From assembly GCF_011440395.1 (NCBI RefSeq), contig NZ_JAAOIX010000009.1, positions 124,001-188,000 of the forward strand: 64,000 nucleotides of DNA, read 5' to 3'. The notes below the pieces were generated by a model. It saw only the letters and a program-made list of their open reading frames with translations, was not told the origin of the DNA and ran no database searches. This document shows, piece by piece, positions 34,324 to 44,800 of the stretch. The position numbers and the translations under genes are program-made. Numbering within the stretch: the first letter of the stretch is position 1; each line of letters starts with the position of its first letter. Source of the stretch: Pseudomaricurvus alcaniphilus. GTDB taxonomy: Bacteria > Pseudomonadota > Gammaproteobacteria > Pseudomonadales > Cellvibrionaceae.

Positions 34324-36463
34324 TGAAACGACTCAGGAACAGCTGCCGAATGCGGCGATAGGCCTGGTAGGCCAGCGATTCACTGCCATGACTAAAGCGC
34401 ACATACACGCGGCTGCCAACCCCGCCGGCGGTGGTGGAATTCGCCACTTTCAGCTCCAGTTGATACAGCATTTCCAGCGCTGTCATGCCGCTGGGATCTG
34501 TGGGATCCACGGCAATCTGGCCGCCACCCTGGGTAGAAAACGCCGCACTGGGTAATTGCTGAGTCACAAATGGCAGTTCGTGTAACACACTGGCAGAGCG
34601 CACCGCCGAAAAGCAATCTGCGGGGCGCACCCTGATATCCAACGTCTGCTCGCGCACCAGATCGATAGCACTTTGCGGCACCAATACTCGCACGATGGGG
34701 TCTTCCAGGTTGGTGACATAACCCAGTGACTCGCCTTTGCGAAAGAATTTTCCTTCCAGGTCCCGCGGCATCCGTAACAACACATGACCACTCGCCGGGC
34801 TCAGAACTACCATCTCCTGCTCGCGCTGGACATTAATCGCCAGCTCCGCCTCAGCGTGCTTGATCTGCTCCGCCACCACCCGAGCCTCGGCCCGATCCAC
34901 AACCTGCAGCGCGGCGTAGCGGGTCTGCAGTTCATGCAATTCCGCGCGTAAAACTCGCACCCGGGCGGGCAGCAAAGGGTCGGTCATTTTCAGAATCGGC
35001 GTTCCCGCAGCCACCAGTGCATTGGGCTCAACCAGCAACTTCTCGACGATACCATCGGCATTGACGTGCAGGACGGTTTCGGGCTCCCCCCAAACAACGC
35101 CCTCGGTGACCGTGGCGAACGGCACCGGCACCAGGGTAAGCAGTAACGTCAAGACAGTGCCCACCGCTCCCGTCACCATTAATGCCTGGGGACGCTGTTC
35201 ACGCAGCACTGGGCTGTGCAACAAAAAGCCGATCATTTTCAGCAGCGGCCAGACAAAAATCATCAGGCCCGCCCATATGCCCAACACCACACCTACTACG
35301 AAATACTCTGAAGAAATAAACAGGATAATGGTGGTGGTGATAAAAATTCGATAACAGAAAGAGGCGATCGAATAGAACAAAAACCAGCCGGCTTCGCCCC
35401 TGGCTGTCACCGGGGATACCGCCTCCTCCACGCCAAATAAATAGCGCTGGATCAGATAACCCAGGTAACGATTCGCCCGTGTGGCCAAATTGGGTATCTC
35501 GATTAAATCCGAGAGCACAAAGTAGCCGTCAAAGCGCAGCAGCGGGTTGCCATTGAACAACAGGGTGGAGACCCCGCCGATCACCATAATATTAAAGGCA
35601 AACGCGCGCGCCAGGCCCGGCTCAATATTTAGCCAGACAAACAGCGCCAGGAATGCCAGAAACACTTCCACCAACATACCGGCTGAGCCAACCAGCGCAC
35701 GATGCCATTTGCTTGGAAACGCCGACGAAGCGCTCGCATCCACATAGGGCACGGGGATAAACACCAGGAACATCAGGCCGATTTCGTGAACCTCGCCACC
35801 CCTGATTTTCACGGCATAGCCGTGCCCGAGTTCGTGCAGCGCCTTGATAAATGGATAGGTGAGAAAGAGCAGTAACAAACTCTCTGCCGCCAGAATCCGA
35901 TCGCCGACATTGGCCGTGAGCTCGGACCAGTGCGCCAGAGCCAACAGCACCCCGGTCACCGCCACACAGACAAACAGCAACAGACCCACCCAGGAAAACA
36001 ACGGCCTCACCAGCGGCAGGGTAAGATTGAGAAAGCGGTCGGGATCAAATAGCGGCAGCCGTACCGCGAGCGGATTGATAAAACGTTGCAGCAGCTTGCG
36101 TCGCGCCTGCTTCTCCGCGCGCATGGCTATATCGCGCAGATCCGGGCTGCGATCGGCCTTCAGCAGGTCACTGTGATGCAGTTGCGCCAACAGCTTGATG
36201 ACTTCATCCTGGGTAAGGTTGTCATCACCCAGTTCCTCGCAGGCCATGGTCCAGATTTTTTCCACCGTGCGCTGGCCATCCATCAAGCTGATGACCAGGT
36301 AGGCTGCAGGGGTAAAACGGTGGTGTTTGCCCGAGGCACGATCCTGGATCACATACCAGCGCTTGCCGCGAAACGCCTGTCGATGAATTTCGGTGTGCTC
36401 ACGCAAGGCCGGGCGCAGTTCACAGACTCGATACCAGGAATTACTCTTGAGGTTTGTCGCCAT
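34316..36463 (-). CDS. PqqD-like / M50 site-2-protease / HlyD fusion membrane protein
   Basis: 715 residues from ATG 36463 (a TTG 39 nt upstream also fits the frame). Residues 15-105 look like a PqqD-type winged helix that binds peptides (LRPALREH, RFTPAAYLVISLMDG). A membrane region (150-450) contains the zinc-protease motif HELGH at 210-214 and the later FNGNPLLRFDGYFVLSDL. Residues 460-715 form an HlyD-like adaptor with lipoyl halves (VNADGIVEKLLVEPNALV, SPASGHVLLRMPRDLEGKFF). Similar fusions occur in peptide/bacteriocin export loci. It sits between GAF-HlyD and SecA-like genes; it may cleave or tether the giant substrate during export (inference). Confidence 0.9.
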   Translation of the reverse strand: MATNLKSNSWYRVCELRPALREHTEIHRQAFRGKRWYVIQDRASGKHHRFTPAAYLVISLMDGQRTVEKIWTMACEELGDDNLTQDEVIKLLAQLHHSDLLKADRSPDLRDIAMRAEKQARRKLLQRFINPLAVRLPLFDPDRFLNLTLPLVRPLFSWVGLLLFVCVAVTGVLLALAHWSELTANVGDRILAAESLLLLFLTYPFIKALHELGHGYAVKIRGGEVHEIGLMFLVFIPVPYVDASASSAFPSKWHRALVGSAGMLVEVFLAFLALFVWLNIEPGLARAFAFNIMVIGGVSTLLFNGNPLLRFDGYFVLSDLIEIPNLATRANRYLGYLIQRYLFGVEEAVSPVTARGEAGWFLFYSIASFCYRIFITTTIILFISSEYFVVGVVLGIWAGLMIFVWPLLKMIGFLLHSPVLREQRPQALMVTGAVGTVLTLLLTLVPVPFATVTEGVVWGEPETVLHVNADGIVEKLLVEPNALVAAGTPILKMTDPLLPARVRVLRAELHELQTRYAALQVVDRAEARVVAEQIKHAEAELAINVQREQEMVVLSPASGHVLLRMPRDLEGKFFRKGESLGYVTNLEDPIVRVLVPQSAIDLVREQTLDIRVRPADCFSAVRSASVLHELPFVTQQLPSAAFSTQGGGQIAVDPTDPSGMTALEMLYQLELKVANSTTAGGVGSRVYVRFSHGSESLAYQAYRRIRQLFLSRFSV

Positions 36464-36483
36464 TGACTGAGCCCGTCGTCGCG

Positions 36484-38376
36484 CTAGGGCCACCAGGCCC
36501 AAAGCTTGAGCCGCAACCAGTTGAGCAGGTCGCGGGTCCAGATCTGCACCAGTAACCGTTCGCCCACCTCCGTTTTACCCACCCCCTCCATACCCGGGCG
36601 CAAACGCGGGTGGGCATCGGTCAGGGTCGCCTCGACGCGGAAGAAGTTGCGCCCGTCACGAGCCTCGGTAATTGGCACCACCTGCACGATGGTGTAGGAC
36701 AAGGTGTCATTCAACAGGGATGCGGCTTTCATCTGCCCGGTCTGGCCCGGATGAATATCCAGCACCTGGGTCTCATCCACCTCGAGAATCACCCGGTAGG
36801 AATCCAGCGGCGCCAATTCAAACAGCTGCTCGCCCCGACCAACCGCCGCGCCCACGGACTGGCTCAAATCACCGGACACCACCAGGCCGTCAAAGGCCGC
36901 GGTCAATTGGGTGCGCTTGAGCTGTTCGGCCAGCAAAGCGATGTGGGCATCGGCCTGCTCGATCTGGGCGCGCACTATCTTGCTGCCAGGCCGATCTTTG
37001 GCTGCCATCATTTGATCGTATTCCGCCAAGCGCTGCTGGCGGGTGGTTACCCAGCGGGTGTGCTCCAGGGTAAGATCGCGATCATCCAGCGTGGCCAACA
37101 CATCGCCCTGCGTCACCTGGTCACCGGCACGGGCCGACTGGCTGGAAATATAGCCGTCAAACGGCGCCACAATCACCCGCTGCACCTCGCCTTCAAGGCG
37201 CGCCGGAGATGCGACTCGATAACTGCCCTCCAGCACGGAAAACACACCCACCAGCAAAGCCACAGACGCGAAGGCAATTTTACGGCCGAGCAGTTCCGGG
37301 CCGATTAATCGCTGTACCTGACGGCTGACAGAGTCCCAGACTTTGCGCCCAATAAAGCGGTCATCGCGGCGCTTTTGTTCCAGAATCGGCCCCGCCAGCG
37401 CCCCCACAGCATCGCAGAGATCTATAATTTCCTGGCTGAACGGCTGCCCGGCAGCACGCTGAAACAACAACGCACCGGCGGGCTTATCTGCCACCAGCAG
37501 AGGAATGGTTAAAATCGTTGTGTCGCCCAGCAGGCCCGCGAGTTCGCCATGCTCCCGGGCTATCTGGTAAGCGCTGCCTTCCGGTGGCGGGTAGAGCAGC
37601 GCCATCTCCTGGTCAATGGCCTCCTGCATCGCCGCCGCGAGAGACTTGACCAGGTTCATCTGGCGGCCAAATTCAGCACTGTGGGACAGAGCCACCAGGT
37701 TTAACTGTTGTTTTTCCAGTGCCCCCAGGGCCACCAGCTGGCAATCCAGGCGAGTCGCCAATTCGGTAACGAGCGCTTTACCGGCGGAAGAGTAACTCTC
37801 CTCGTCGAGCAACAACCCAACCAGGTCGAGCGCCATACTGGAGCTGGATAATGTCTGCTTGCTGCCCGCCACAATCCGGCGCAGAAAACCGAGCTCTATC
37901 CAGCCTGCGCCCCACTGCAAGGCACGCATCAATTCGCGCAGCTTGTCTTCGCTGCGATCGATCAGTTCGACTGCCACCGCACCTCGGGCCTGGCCGTCCA
38001 TGAGAATCGGATAAGCTGTGCAGCAGAGCGAACTGGCAGCAGCTGTATGCCCGGTCACCACCCCTTTTTTTTCTTCGATGGCGCGCCTGGCAGTCTGCAG
38101 CAGTGACGTAGGACCATCTCCCCGCTGCGGCCAGAACGCGGCCGGTGCAAGTCCGGAGTGATGTTCATCGTATAAGTAGACCGCAGCCCGGCAGGCTCCA
38201 TCCAGCATGGAGCACTGCAGCTCCAGCCAGAACTCGGCCAGCTCTGGCGCCGACTTCGCCAGGGCCAGGCGTTGCCACAAGGTGGCATCGAGGTAGGAAA
38301 CCCGCTGGGATGCATCCCTGGCCGCGGGGCTCACGGGGGACTGCGGGGCATCACTGCCACCCCCTGACATATTCAT
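36484..38376 (-). CDS. GAF-domain / HlyD-type membrane fusion protein
   Basis: 630 residues. The N-terminal 345 residues are cytoplasmic and contain two GAF-like segments (about 45-165 and 190-335, e.g. ALVTELATRLDCQLVALGAL, GDTTILTIPLLVADKPAGALLF). One membrane helix follows (IAFASVALLVGVFSVLEG, near 368-385). The periplasmic part is an HlyD adaptor: VIVAPFDGYISSQSARAGDQVTQGDVLATLDD, a short coiled coil, then AAFDGLVVSGDLSQSVGA. The cytoplasmic GAF region could sense a ligand or recruit the SecA-like motor. It lies in the giant-protein operon, 20 bp before the M50-HlyD gene. Confidence 0.9.
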   Translation of the reverse strand: MNMSGGGSDAPQSPVSPAARDASQRVSYLDATLWQRLALAKSAPELAEFWLELQCSMLDGACRAAVYLYDEHHSGLAPAAFWPQRGDGPTSLLQTARRAIEEKKGVVTGHTAAASSLCCTAYPILMDGQARGAVAVELIDRSEDKLRELMRALQWGAGWIELGFLRRIVAGSKQTLSSSSMALDLVGLLLDEESYSSAGKALVTELATRLDCQLVALGALEKQQLNLVALSHSAEFGRQMNLVKSLAAAMQEAIDQEMALLYPPPEGSAYQIAREHGELAGLLGDTTILTIPLLVADKPAGALLFQRAAGQPFSQEIIDLCDAVGALAGPILEQKRRDDRFIGRKVWDSVSRQVQRLIGPELLGRKIAFASVALLVGVFSVLEGSYRVASPARLEGEVQRVIVAPFDGYISSQSARAGDQVTQGDVLATLDDRDLTLEHTRWVTTRQQRLAEYDQMMAAKDRPGSKIVRAQIEQADAHIALLAEQLKRTQLTAAFDGLVVSGDLSQSVGAAVGRGEQLFELAPLDSYRVILEVDETQVLDIHPGQTGQMKAASLLNDTLSYTIVQVVPITEARDGRNFFRVEATLTDAHPRLRPGMEGVGKTEVGERLLVQIWTRDLLNWLRLKLWAWWP

Positions 38377-38457
38377 TTTCCATTCACCACTGCAATCACC
38401 GCCGGTCGTACGCTCAGTAGGCCAATCACTTTAGCCCGTCGTGACAACAAGTGCCAA

Positions 38458-38793
38458 TCACTGTGGCTTCACGTCCAACTTGCCGTAGCGCTCTTCGTAA
38501 CCGCGCAAGTTGGCTTCCAGTAGAAGAGAGAGCCGCTTGGCCGCGTGAGGAGTCATGATTATGCGATCGGTCAAACGAATGGTCACTTCACCTGCACCAC
38601 CAAAACCGGTGGTCAAATTGGTGCCAAAAAACAATCCACACTCCTCCCGCGTCATCGAGACATTAACAACATTGGCGTAGGAGGTCGACATCGCCGAGTC
38701 GTCCCACTGCAGCTTGGGCGCGCTGGCTTTCTCACCATTAGCCGGTGCCTGGTTGGGTTCGGAGTTCATTGCTTTTGCACTATCTTCAGCCAT
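38458..38793 (-). CDS. DUF3467-family protein
   Basis: 111 residues from ATG 38793. Residues 35-105 fit DUF3467: SYANVVNVSMTREECGLFFG, then VTIRLTDRIIMTPHAAKRLSLLLEANLRGYE. No signal peptide or membrane segment is seen, so it is cytoplasmic. It follows the giant gene by 65 bp and precedes the GAF-HlyD gene. A small soluble protein next to a very large exported substrate could be a chaperone or targeting factor (inference); the family itself has no established role that I know. Confidence 0.85.
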   Translation of the reverse strand: MAEDSAKAMNSEPNQAPANGEKASAPKLQWDDSAMSTSYANVVNVSMTREECGLFFGTNLTTGFGGAGEVTIRLTDRIIMTPHAAKRLSLLLEANLRGYEERYGKLDVKPQ

Positions 38794-38858
38794 CAATCAT
38801 GTTTCCCATTTATTGAAGTATTGTCCAACGTTAACAAATCGCGGATCTAAACTCTCGT

Positions 38859-41800
38859 TTAATCAAACAACAACCAGGTTGAATCCGCTTCGTCCAGTTC
38901 ACTGGCCGCACCTTTGAGCCGAGCCACTGTATCATCCGCCCAGGGGTTGGTGCTGAAAAAGCTGTCGTCGGTGTCATCGAAGATAAGCTCTTCCACATCC
39001 ACCGGACTGTCGCTGCCGTCCACCGCCGGGTTCAAACTGGTGACCGTCGGCAGCGCGATCGTATACTCATCACTGGCGTTGCCGAACAGGGCCGCATCGT
39101 CATCACTGCCCCCCTCCAGCTCATCATTATCGGCACCACCCAGCAGCAGGTCATTGCCAGCCATACCGGACAGGATATCCAGGCCGTCACCACCGACGAG
39201 CACATCGTCCCCGCCACCACCACTGAGCTGGTCATTGCCCTTGCCGCCAAAGATCAGGAACGGCACTTCAACATCAGCCGCGACATTGACGCTGTCCTCC
39301 CCATCACCGGCAAACACGACCGCACCTGACAAGCCCGCCGAGTCGAAACTGCGGGTGCCGCCAAGAAAGCCTGCGGTCACATCCAGTTGCCCGGTAGTCC
39401 CGTTATGCTGCACGGTAATAGCGTCATTGTTTTCCGTACCCACAATCTGCAGTACGCCATCGCGCACCGCAACTCCGGTGACATAGGCAAGGGTCTCCAG
39501 CTTGTCCGAGCCTTCATCGTAATCGGCCAGGGTTACACTGACCTTGTAGACACCGGCGCCGCTATAGGTATGGCGGCCAAAAAAGGAACCCTCGCCATTA
39601 CCGTTTTGATTGCTGCTCACCGACGCTACGGTGGTGGTGCCGTCACCCCAGTCAATCAACGCTTCGTGGCTGTCGGCTACGCCGAGATCAGAGAAAGTGC
39701 CCTCGATATAGGCGGTACCACCCTCGGCCAGGCTGCCAACCCCGGTTTGCGGCAACACCGGCGTAATGGTCTGGCCGTAGTAGGGGTAAATGGTGTAAAT
39801 GTCATCGTAATCAATGACCCCGTCACCATTCAGGTCCGCCGCGGCAATCAGGGGGTCTGTACTTGGGTCCAGGCCAAAGCTGCTGGCAACAATCGAAATA
39901 TCGTAGAGATTGATAAGGTTATCGCCATTGAGGTCAGGCAGAGGCGCCTCACTGAGTTGCAAGGACAATATCTCAGGTGCTGCATTGGCCACCTGCACGG
40001 TAAGCTGGGCGGCTTTAACATAGGTTTGGGTGGCGGTGATAACATCCACCGTAACAAGGTTATTGATCAGTCCATCGGCGAAGCTGTGCTCGACAGCACC
40101 GGCACTGGTATAGGTACTTTCACTGCCGTCACCCCAGTGGACCACGTATTGCTCGACTGCGATGACGGCACCGTTAGGCCCGGGCTCCTTGAATTCGCCG
40201 AGGGTAAGGGAATAGGGCGTGCCCTCCAGTGCAGTTGCCGCTCCAGCCACGCTCAACACCGGTATTTTTATAACCTCCGTTACCTGCACCACTTTCGAAG
40301 CTACCCCAGTGTGAAGGCCGTCCTCATCTTCCAGGCTCACCACGATCAGCTTGTCTTCACTGCCGGTGATACCGCTGTAGGTATGGGTTACCGGACCGAT
40401 GGCCAGGCTCTCTTCCACCACACCGTCACCCCAGTCCACGATTATATTGCTGATCGTATCCGTACCCGGGTCGACAATGGCGCCGAGGTTGAGCGTGTAG
40501 ACCTGGTCTTCATCTACGGCTGGTGCGCCGGTCAGGGCGATCAGGGGCTTAATATTGCGCACATCGACATCGAGACTGGTAGCGTTAAGGAAGTCGCCGT
40601 CTTCGTCCGTCAGGGTAACGCTGATGGTGTAAACCTCATCCCCATCGGCGTAAACGTGGTTGACCTCCAGTGTTGGAATACTGCCATTGCTGCCGGGTGC
40701 CGGTGCCGCAACCTCCTGTGGGGTCGAGCCATCCCCCCAGTCGATGGTGTATTTCGTTACCGTGTCATCACCGGGGTCATAGGCCGGGGCAATTTGTAAT
40801 ACGAAGTTACTGCCTTCGTTCACCCCTACCGCGTCGGCAGCCACTGCCGCGCTTCCAGCTAGTTGTGCTGTTACAGTACCGAGACCACCTAGCACCGTCG
40901 TCGGCGCCACGTTCTCAACGGTCACAGTCAGCGACTTCTGGTAACTGCCATCTTCATCGGTGGCCGTCGCCACCAGGGTAAAGGTGTCGGCGCCACTGTC
41001 GTCGGTGTAGACGTGCTGCGCAGTCTCGGCACTGCCTGGCAGGGTCTCGGAGCTGCCATCACCCCAGTCAATCTGCCAGGTGGCGAGAGTATCCGCCCCG
41101 GGATCGGTCGCTTCCAAAGTCAATAAATAGGCCTCACCCTCAACAATGGTCGAGGCACCGGTAATTGACAGCTGCGGTGCGATATTGGCCACCTCGACCG
41201 ATTTTTCGGTCATATAGAGACCGTCTTCATCCTGCGCCGATATTTTGATAACCCGCAGGCCATTGTCGGCGAACGTGTGAGTCAGCGAGGCCGTCGCTGC
41301 GTTAACTACCTGGCTGCTGCCATCCCCCCAGTTCACGGTCCACTTGCTAATGGTGTCGTTACCCGGGTCCGTGGCACTCAATTCCAGTGAGTAAACCTGG
41401 CCTTCCGTCGCGGTATCCGCACCATCCACATTCAGCGTGGGCTTGACCTCGCGCACGCGCACGCCGGTAAACAGCTCTTTGCTGCCGCCATCCTTGTCGG
41501 TAATGACTGCCCGCACTGTGCGGGTACCGGAATCCATCAGTAGGCTGGCCGGGGCACTTACCTCACTGTCGCTGGACTCAAAAATTTCGAAGCTGCCATC
41601 GTTGTCAAAATCGTAGGAGTATTTGAATCCCGAGCCGGCATCAGTCGCGGACGGGTCACTCTGGTTAATGAAACGGATGGTGGCAGCAGCCCCCTCATCC
41701 ACCGGTGAGTTGGGTGCCTGGGTTGAATTGACCAGCTGCGCCGTGGGCGCCGCATTGAGCACCGTCAAACCCGCTGTGTTGGTCGCAGTGTCAATACCAA

Positions 41801-44800
41801 TACCACCAGTACCCGAACCGTAGCTGACCGCCACGCCAATGGTATAGGTCGCCGTGCCATCATCGAGGCCAAGGGCTGCCAGGTCCGCTATCGACAAGGT
41901 GATGTCGGCGCCGGCAACACTGCCAAAGTCAGCTTCGTCACCAAAGACGCCGTCGTTATCCAGGTCCCAGCTAAAGCCGGTTGGGGTACCCGCCGCTGTG
42001 GCCCGCAGGGTCACCGCCTGGCCTTCAAATATCTCCAGGTTGTTGGTCGTACCGACACTGCGGATCGAAGGCGTTGCCGGCGCAACCACCACCGGTGCCG
42101 CCGCCTGGGTGTAAGGCGTGATATCAGGATCACCCGCAAAGGAGCCGGTGCCGTCCTCATCGGTCACCACCAGAACCGGGGTGAAGGTGCCGGTGGTCTG
42201 GTAAGTGTGACTGGCAAATGCAGTATCACTGGCAAACACTTCTCGCTCTGAACCATCGCCCCAGTCAATTTCCCAGGCCATAATGGTGTCATCACCGGGA
42301 TCAAAGGCGGAAAAATCCAACCGGTATGGCGCCCCGACCAGGGCAGCATCAGTACCCGTAACAGAGATTTGCGGAGTGGTATTGCCGATGGTCAGCAACC
42401 CCGTATCCAGAGTGACATTCAACAAGTCATCGGTGACTTCAAAGCTGATATCATAGCTGCCGTCATCACCCATACCCAGATCAACCAGCGCCTGCCAACT
42501 CAGGACCGGGTCGGTGCCAATGGCGTCACCAAAGACACCGTCGCCGTTCAAATCCCAGCGTGTATTGAGAATCGCCGTGCCGGTCGCGGGGGTCGCCAGG
42601 CCGTCAAGCGACAGTTGGTCTCCCTCGGAGATAGTGTAGGGACCACCAGCGTCCGCCTCGGACGGTTCGAAGCCCGGCACGCTTTCAATACTGGTGTAGG
42701 TTACCGTACCAAAACCGGGTTCCGTACCCGCCTCAAATGCGGCGTACAACACCCTTACCGAACCATCCGGCTGCAGCGGCGACAGCGGTGTAATCGGCCG
42801 CGGTTGCGGCTCACCAGTCGCGGGGTTGGTGACCAGGCCCGAACTGAAGCGCAGCACATCGTCGTCGGCGCCACCCGCAAGGGTTATACCGGCACCGTGC
42901 GGCAGTTTGTTACCGGCAATCTGGATATCGTCATTGCCACCACCCAGGTCAATGTCAAAATCATTGCCAACGGCCAATTCGCGGATAACCACCGAGTCTT
43001 CGCCGCCACCGGTCTGGATATTGACACTCGCGGCTCCGACTGTGGCCGACCTGGCGGTGACGATGTCGCCGTCCGCACCGGTCCGGACTATGGTGTCGGC
43101 ACCGACGTTAAGTAAATCGACCCGGTTAAAGCCGTCGCCCATATTGATATCGAGCCGATCCACGGTGGCCGCATTTACCTGTTTGAGAACATCGTCAGTG
43201 CCGCCGAAAATCAAATCCAGGCCTTCCATGGCGGCGTAACTGACCACCAGCGGTACGCTTTCCACCGTTTCGGCAACCCGGTTAAACACTGCGATACCGC
43301 CATTGTTACTCGCACCCAGCTCGTCGGCGGCGGCAACAAAGACCTTGCCCATCGCCACCGCCAGGTCGGCCGGGGAATCGAGACCGGTGCGGCCGCGCAA
43401 AACCTGCTCCAGCGTCAGTTTGCCGGTGCCAACGTCGCGATCAAACACCGTCAACGTAGCACCCACACCGCCGCTCACATACAGCTTCTCGCCATCGGCA
43501 GAGACGGCCACGTCATTGGCACCCGCAATACCGCGAATACCATTGACCCGTTCGAGCAGGGTTTCTTTATGCTCCAGTTCACCGCTGCTGCCATCGCGGG
43601 CAAACACCGCGAGACCACCACTGCTGCCGGTCACGTAGACAAAGGCTTCGTCATTGCTCAGGGTCACCGCACTGGCACCAGTAAAGCCAAGTGCTGTGAG
43701 GTCGATCGTCTGTGCTACCGTCGAGGAGCCAAAGTTCGCCCGCGCAGAAACAGTAAGATCATTGCTGGTTGCACTCACTGCATAGATCCAGTCGCCCGCG
43801 TCATCCACGGCAACATCGTCCACATCCAGGCCGGTATTTTCAGCGGCGAGTAACAAGCTGCCGTCGCTGCCGCGATTAAAGACACTCCCGCCGTCATCGC
43901 CGCCAATAACCAGGGTGCCACCATCGGCACTGATGGCTATGGTGTCGTACCTGTTGTCACCGAGGCCGGTGGCATTGGTGGCGGCCAAGTCAAAGGCCAG
44001 GTCACCAGTGGTTACGTCGCGTGCAAAAACCGCTATCAGCTGGTCGTTCCCACCGGTGACATAAACGCTGGCCCCATCCGGGCTGACAATCACATCGGTT
44101 GCACCGGCCAAACCGTTGACACTATTGACCCCGTCCTTGAACAGCTGTCGTTGCGCCAGGTCTTCGGCGTTGCTGACCACCAGCGAGCCGCTGGCGGAAT
44201 TGATGCCGTACAGGGTCCTGCCATCGGCGCTGGCTGCCACTGCCTGCAACCCGGAAAATTCCGGGGCGTCGCCGCCTTCGGGCCGTGGCGCGGAAATAAA
44301 GGCGGCTTCACCGTTACGCAGCAACTCGTGGGATATGGATACCACATTGCCGTCAATAGAGGCATTGATATAACTACTGGATGTGTTGGTGGGCACCAGT
44401 GTCACCCACACGTCGCCAACCCCCAGCCCGTTCAGGTCAGCGGTATTGCCGGAACCGCCAAATGCAGTGTCCCGGGTTACGCCGCCCACCAGCAAATCGG
44501 TGAGATGAGTATCCGATGCGGAATTACCCACCCCCAGCTTTGGATTGATTAGCGTGGTATCCGACAGGTTGATAAACAACAGCATGTCGTAATTGGTGTA
44601 ATCATCATCTGCAAATCCGGCAACGCCTTTATCCAGCCGCACCACTGCCGCAACAGCCGGGCTGGAAAGCACCTTATCGGTGGCGTCAGCGCGAATATCC
44701 TGCAGCCAGAGTTTGTCCTGGGAGTCGCTCACCTGGGCAATGACCTGGTCCAGAAAGCTATCGAAATTGGTGATTTTATCGAGCAGGCCGTAGGCCTCAG

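Noticed and set aside
31481-38376. Standard type I secretion locus
   Set aside because: Three HlyD-type proteins are present, but there is no ABC transporter and no TolC-like outer-membrane protein; the only ATPase is SecA-like.
39387-40799. 470-codon plus-strand frame opposite the giant gene
   Set aside because: Antisense to PKD-type repeats with regular WGDG motifs. Several similar antisense frames occur along the giant gene and mirror its repeat pattern.
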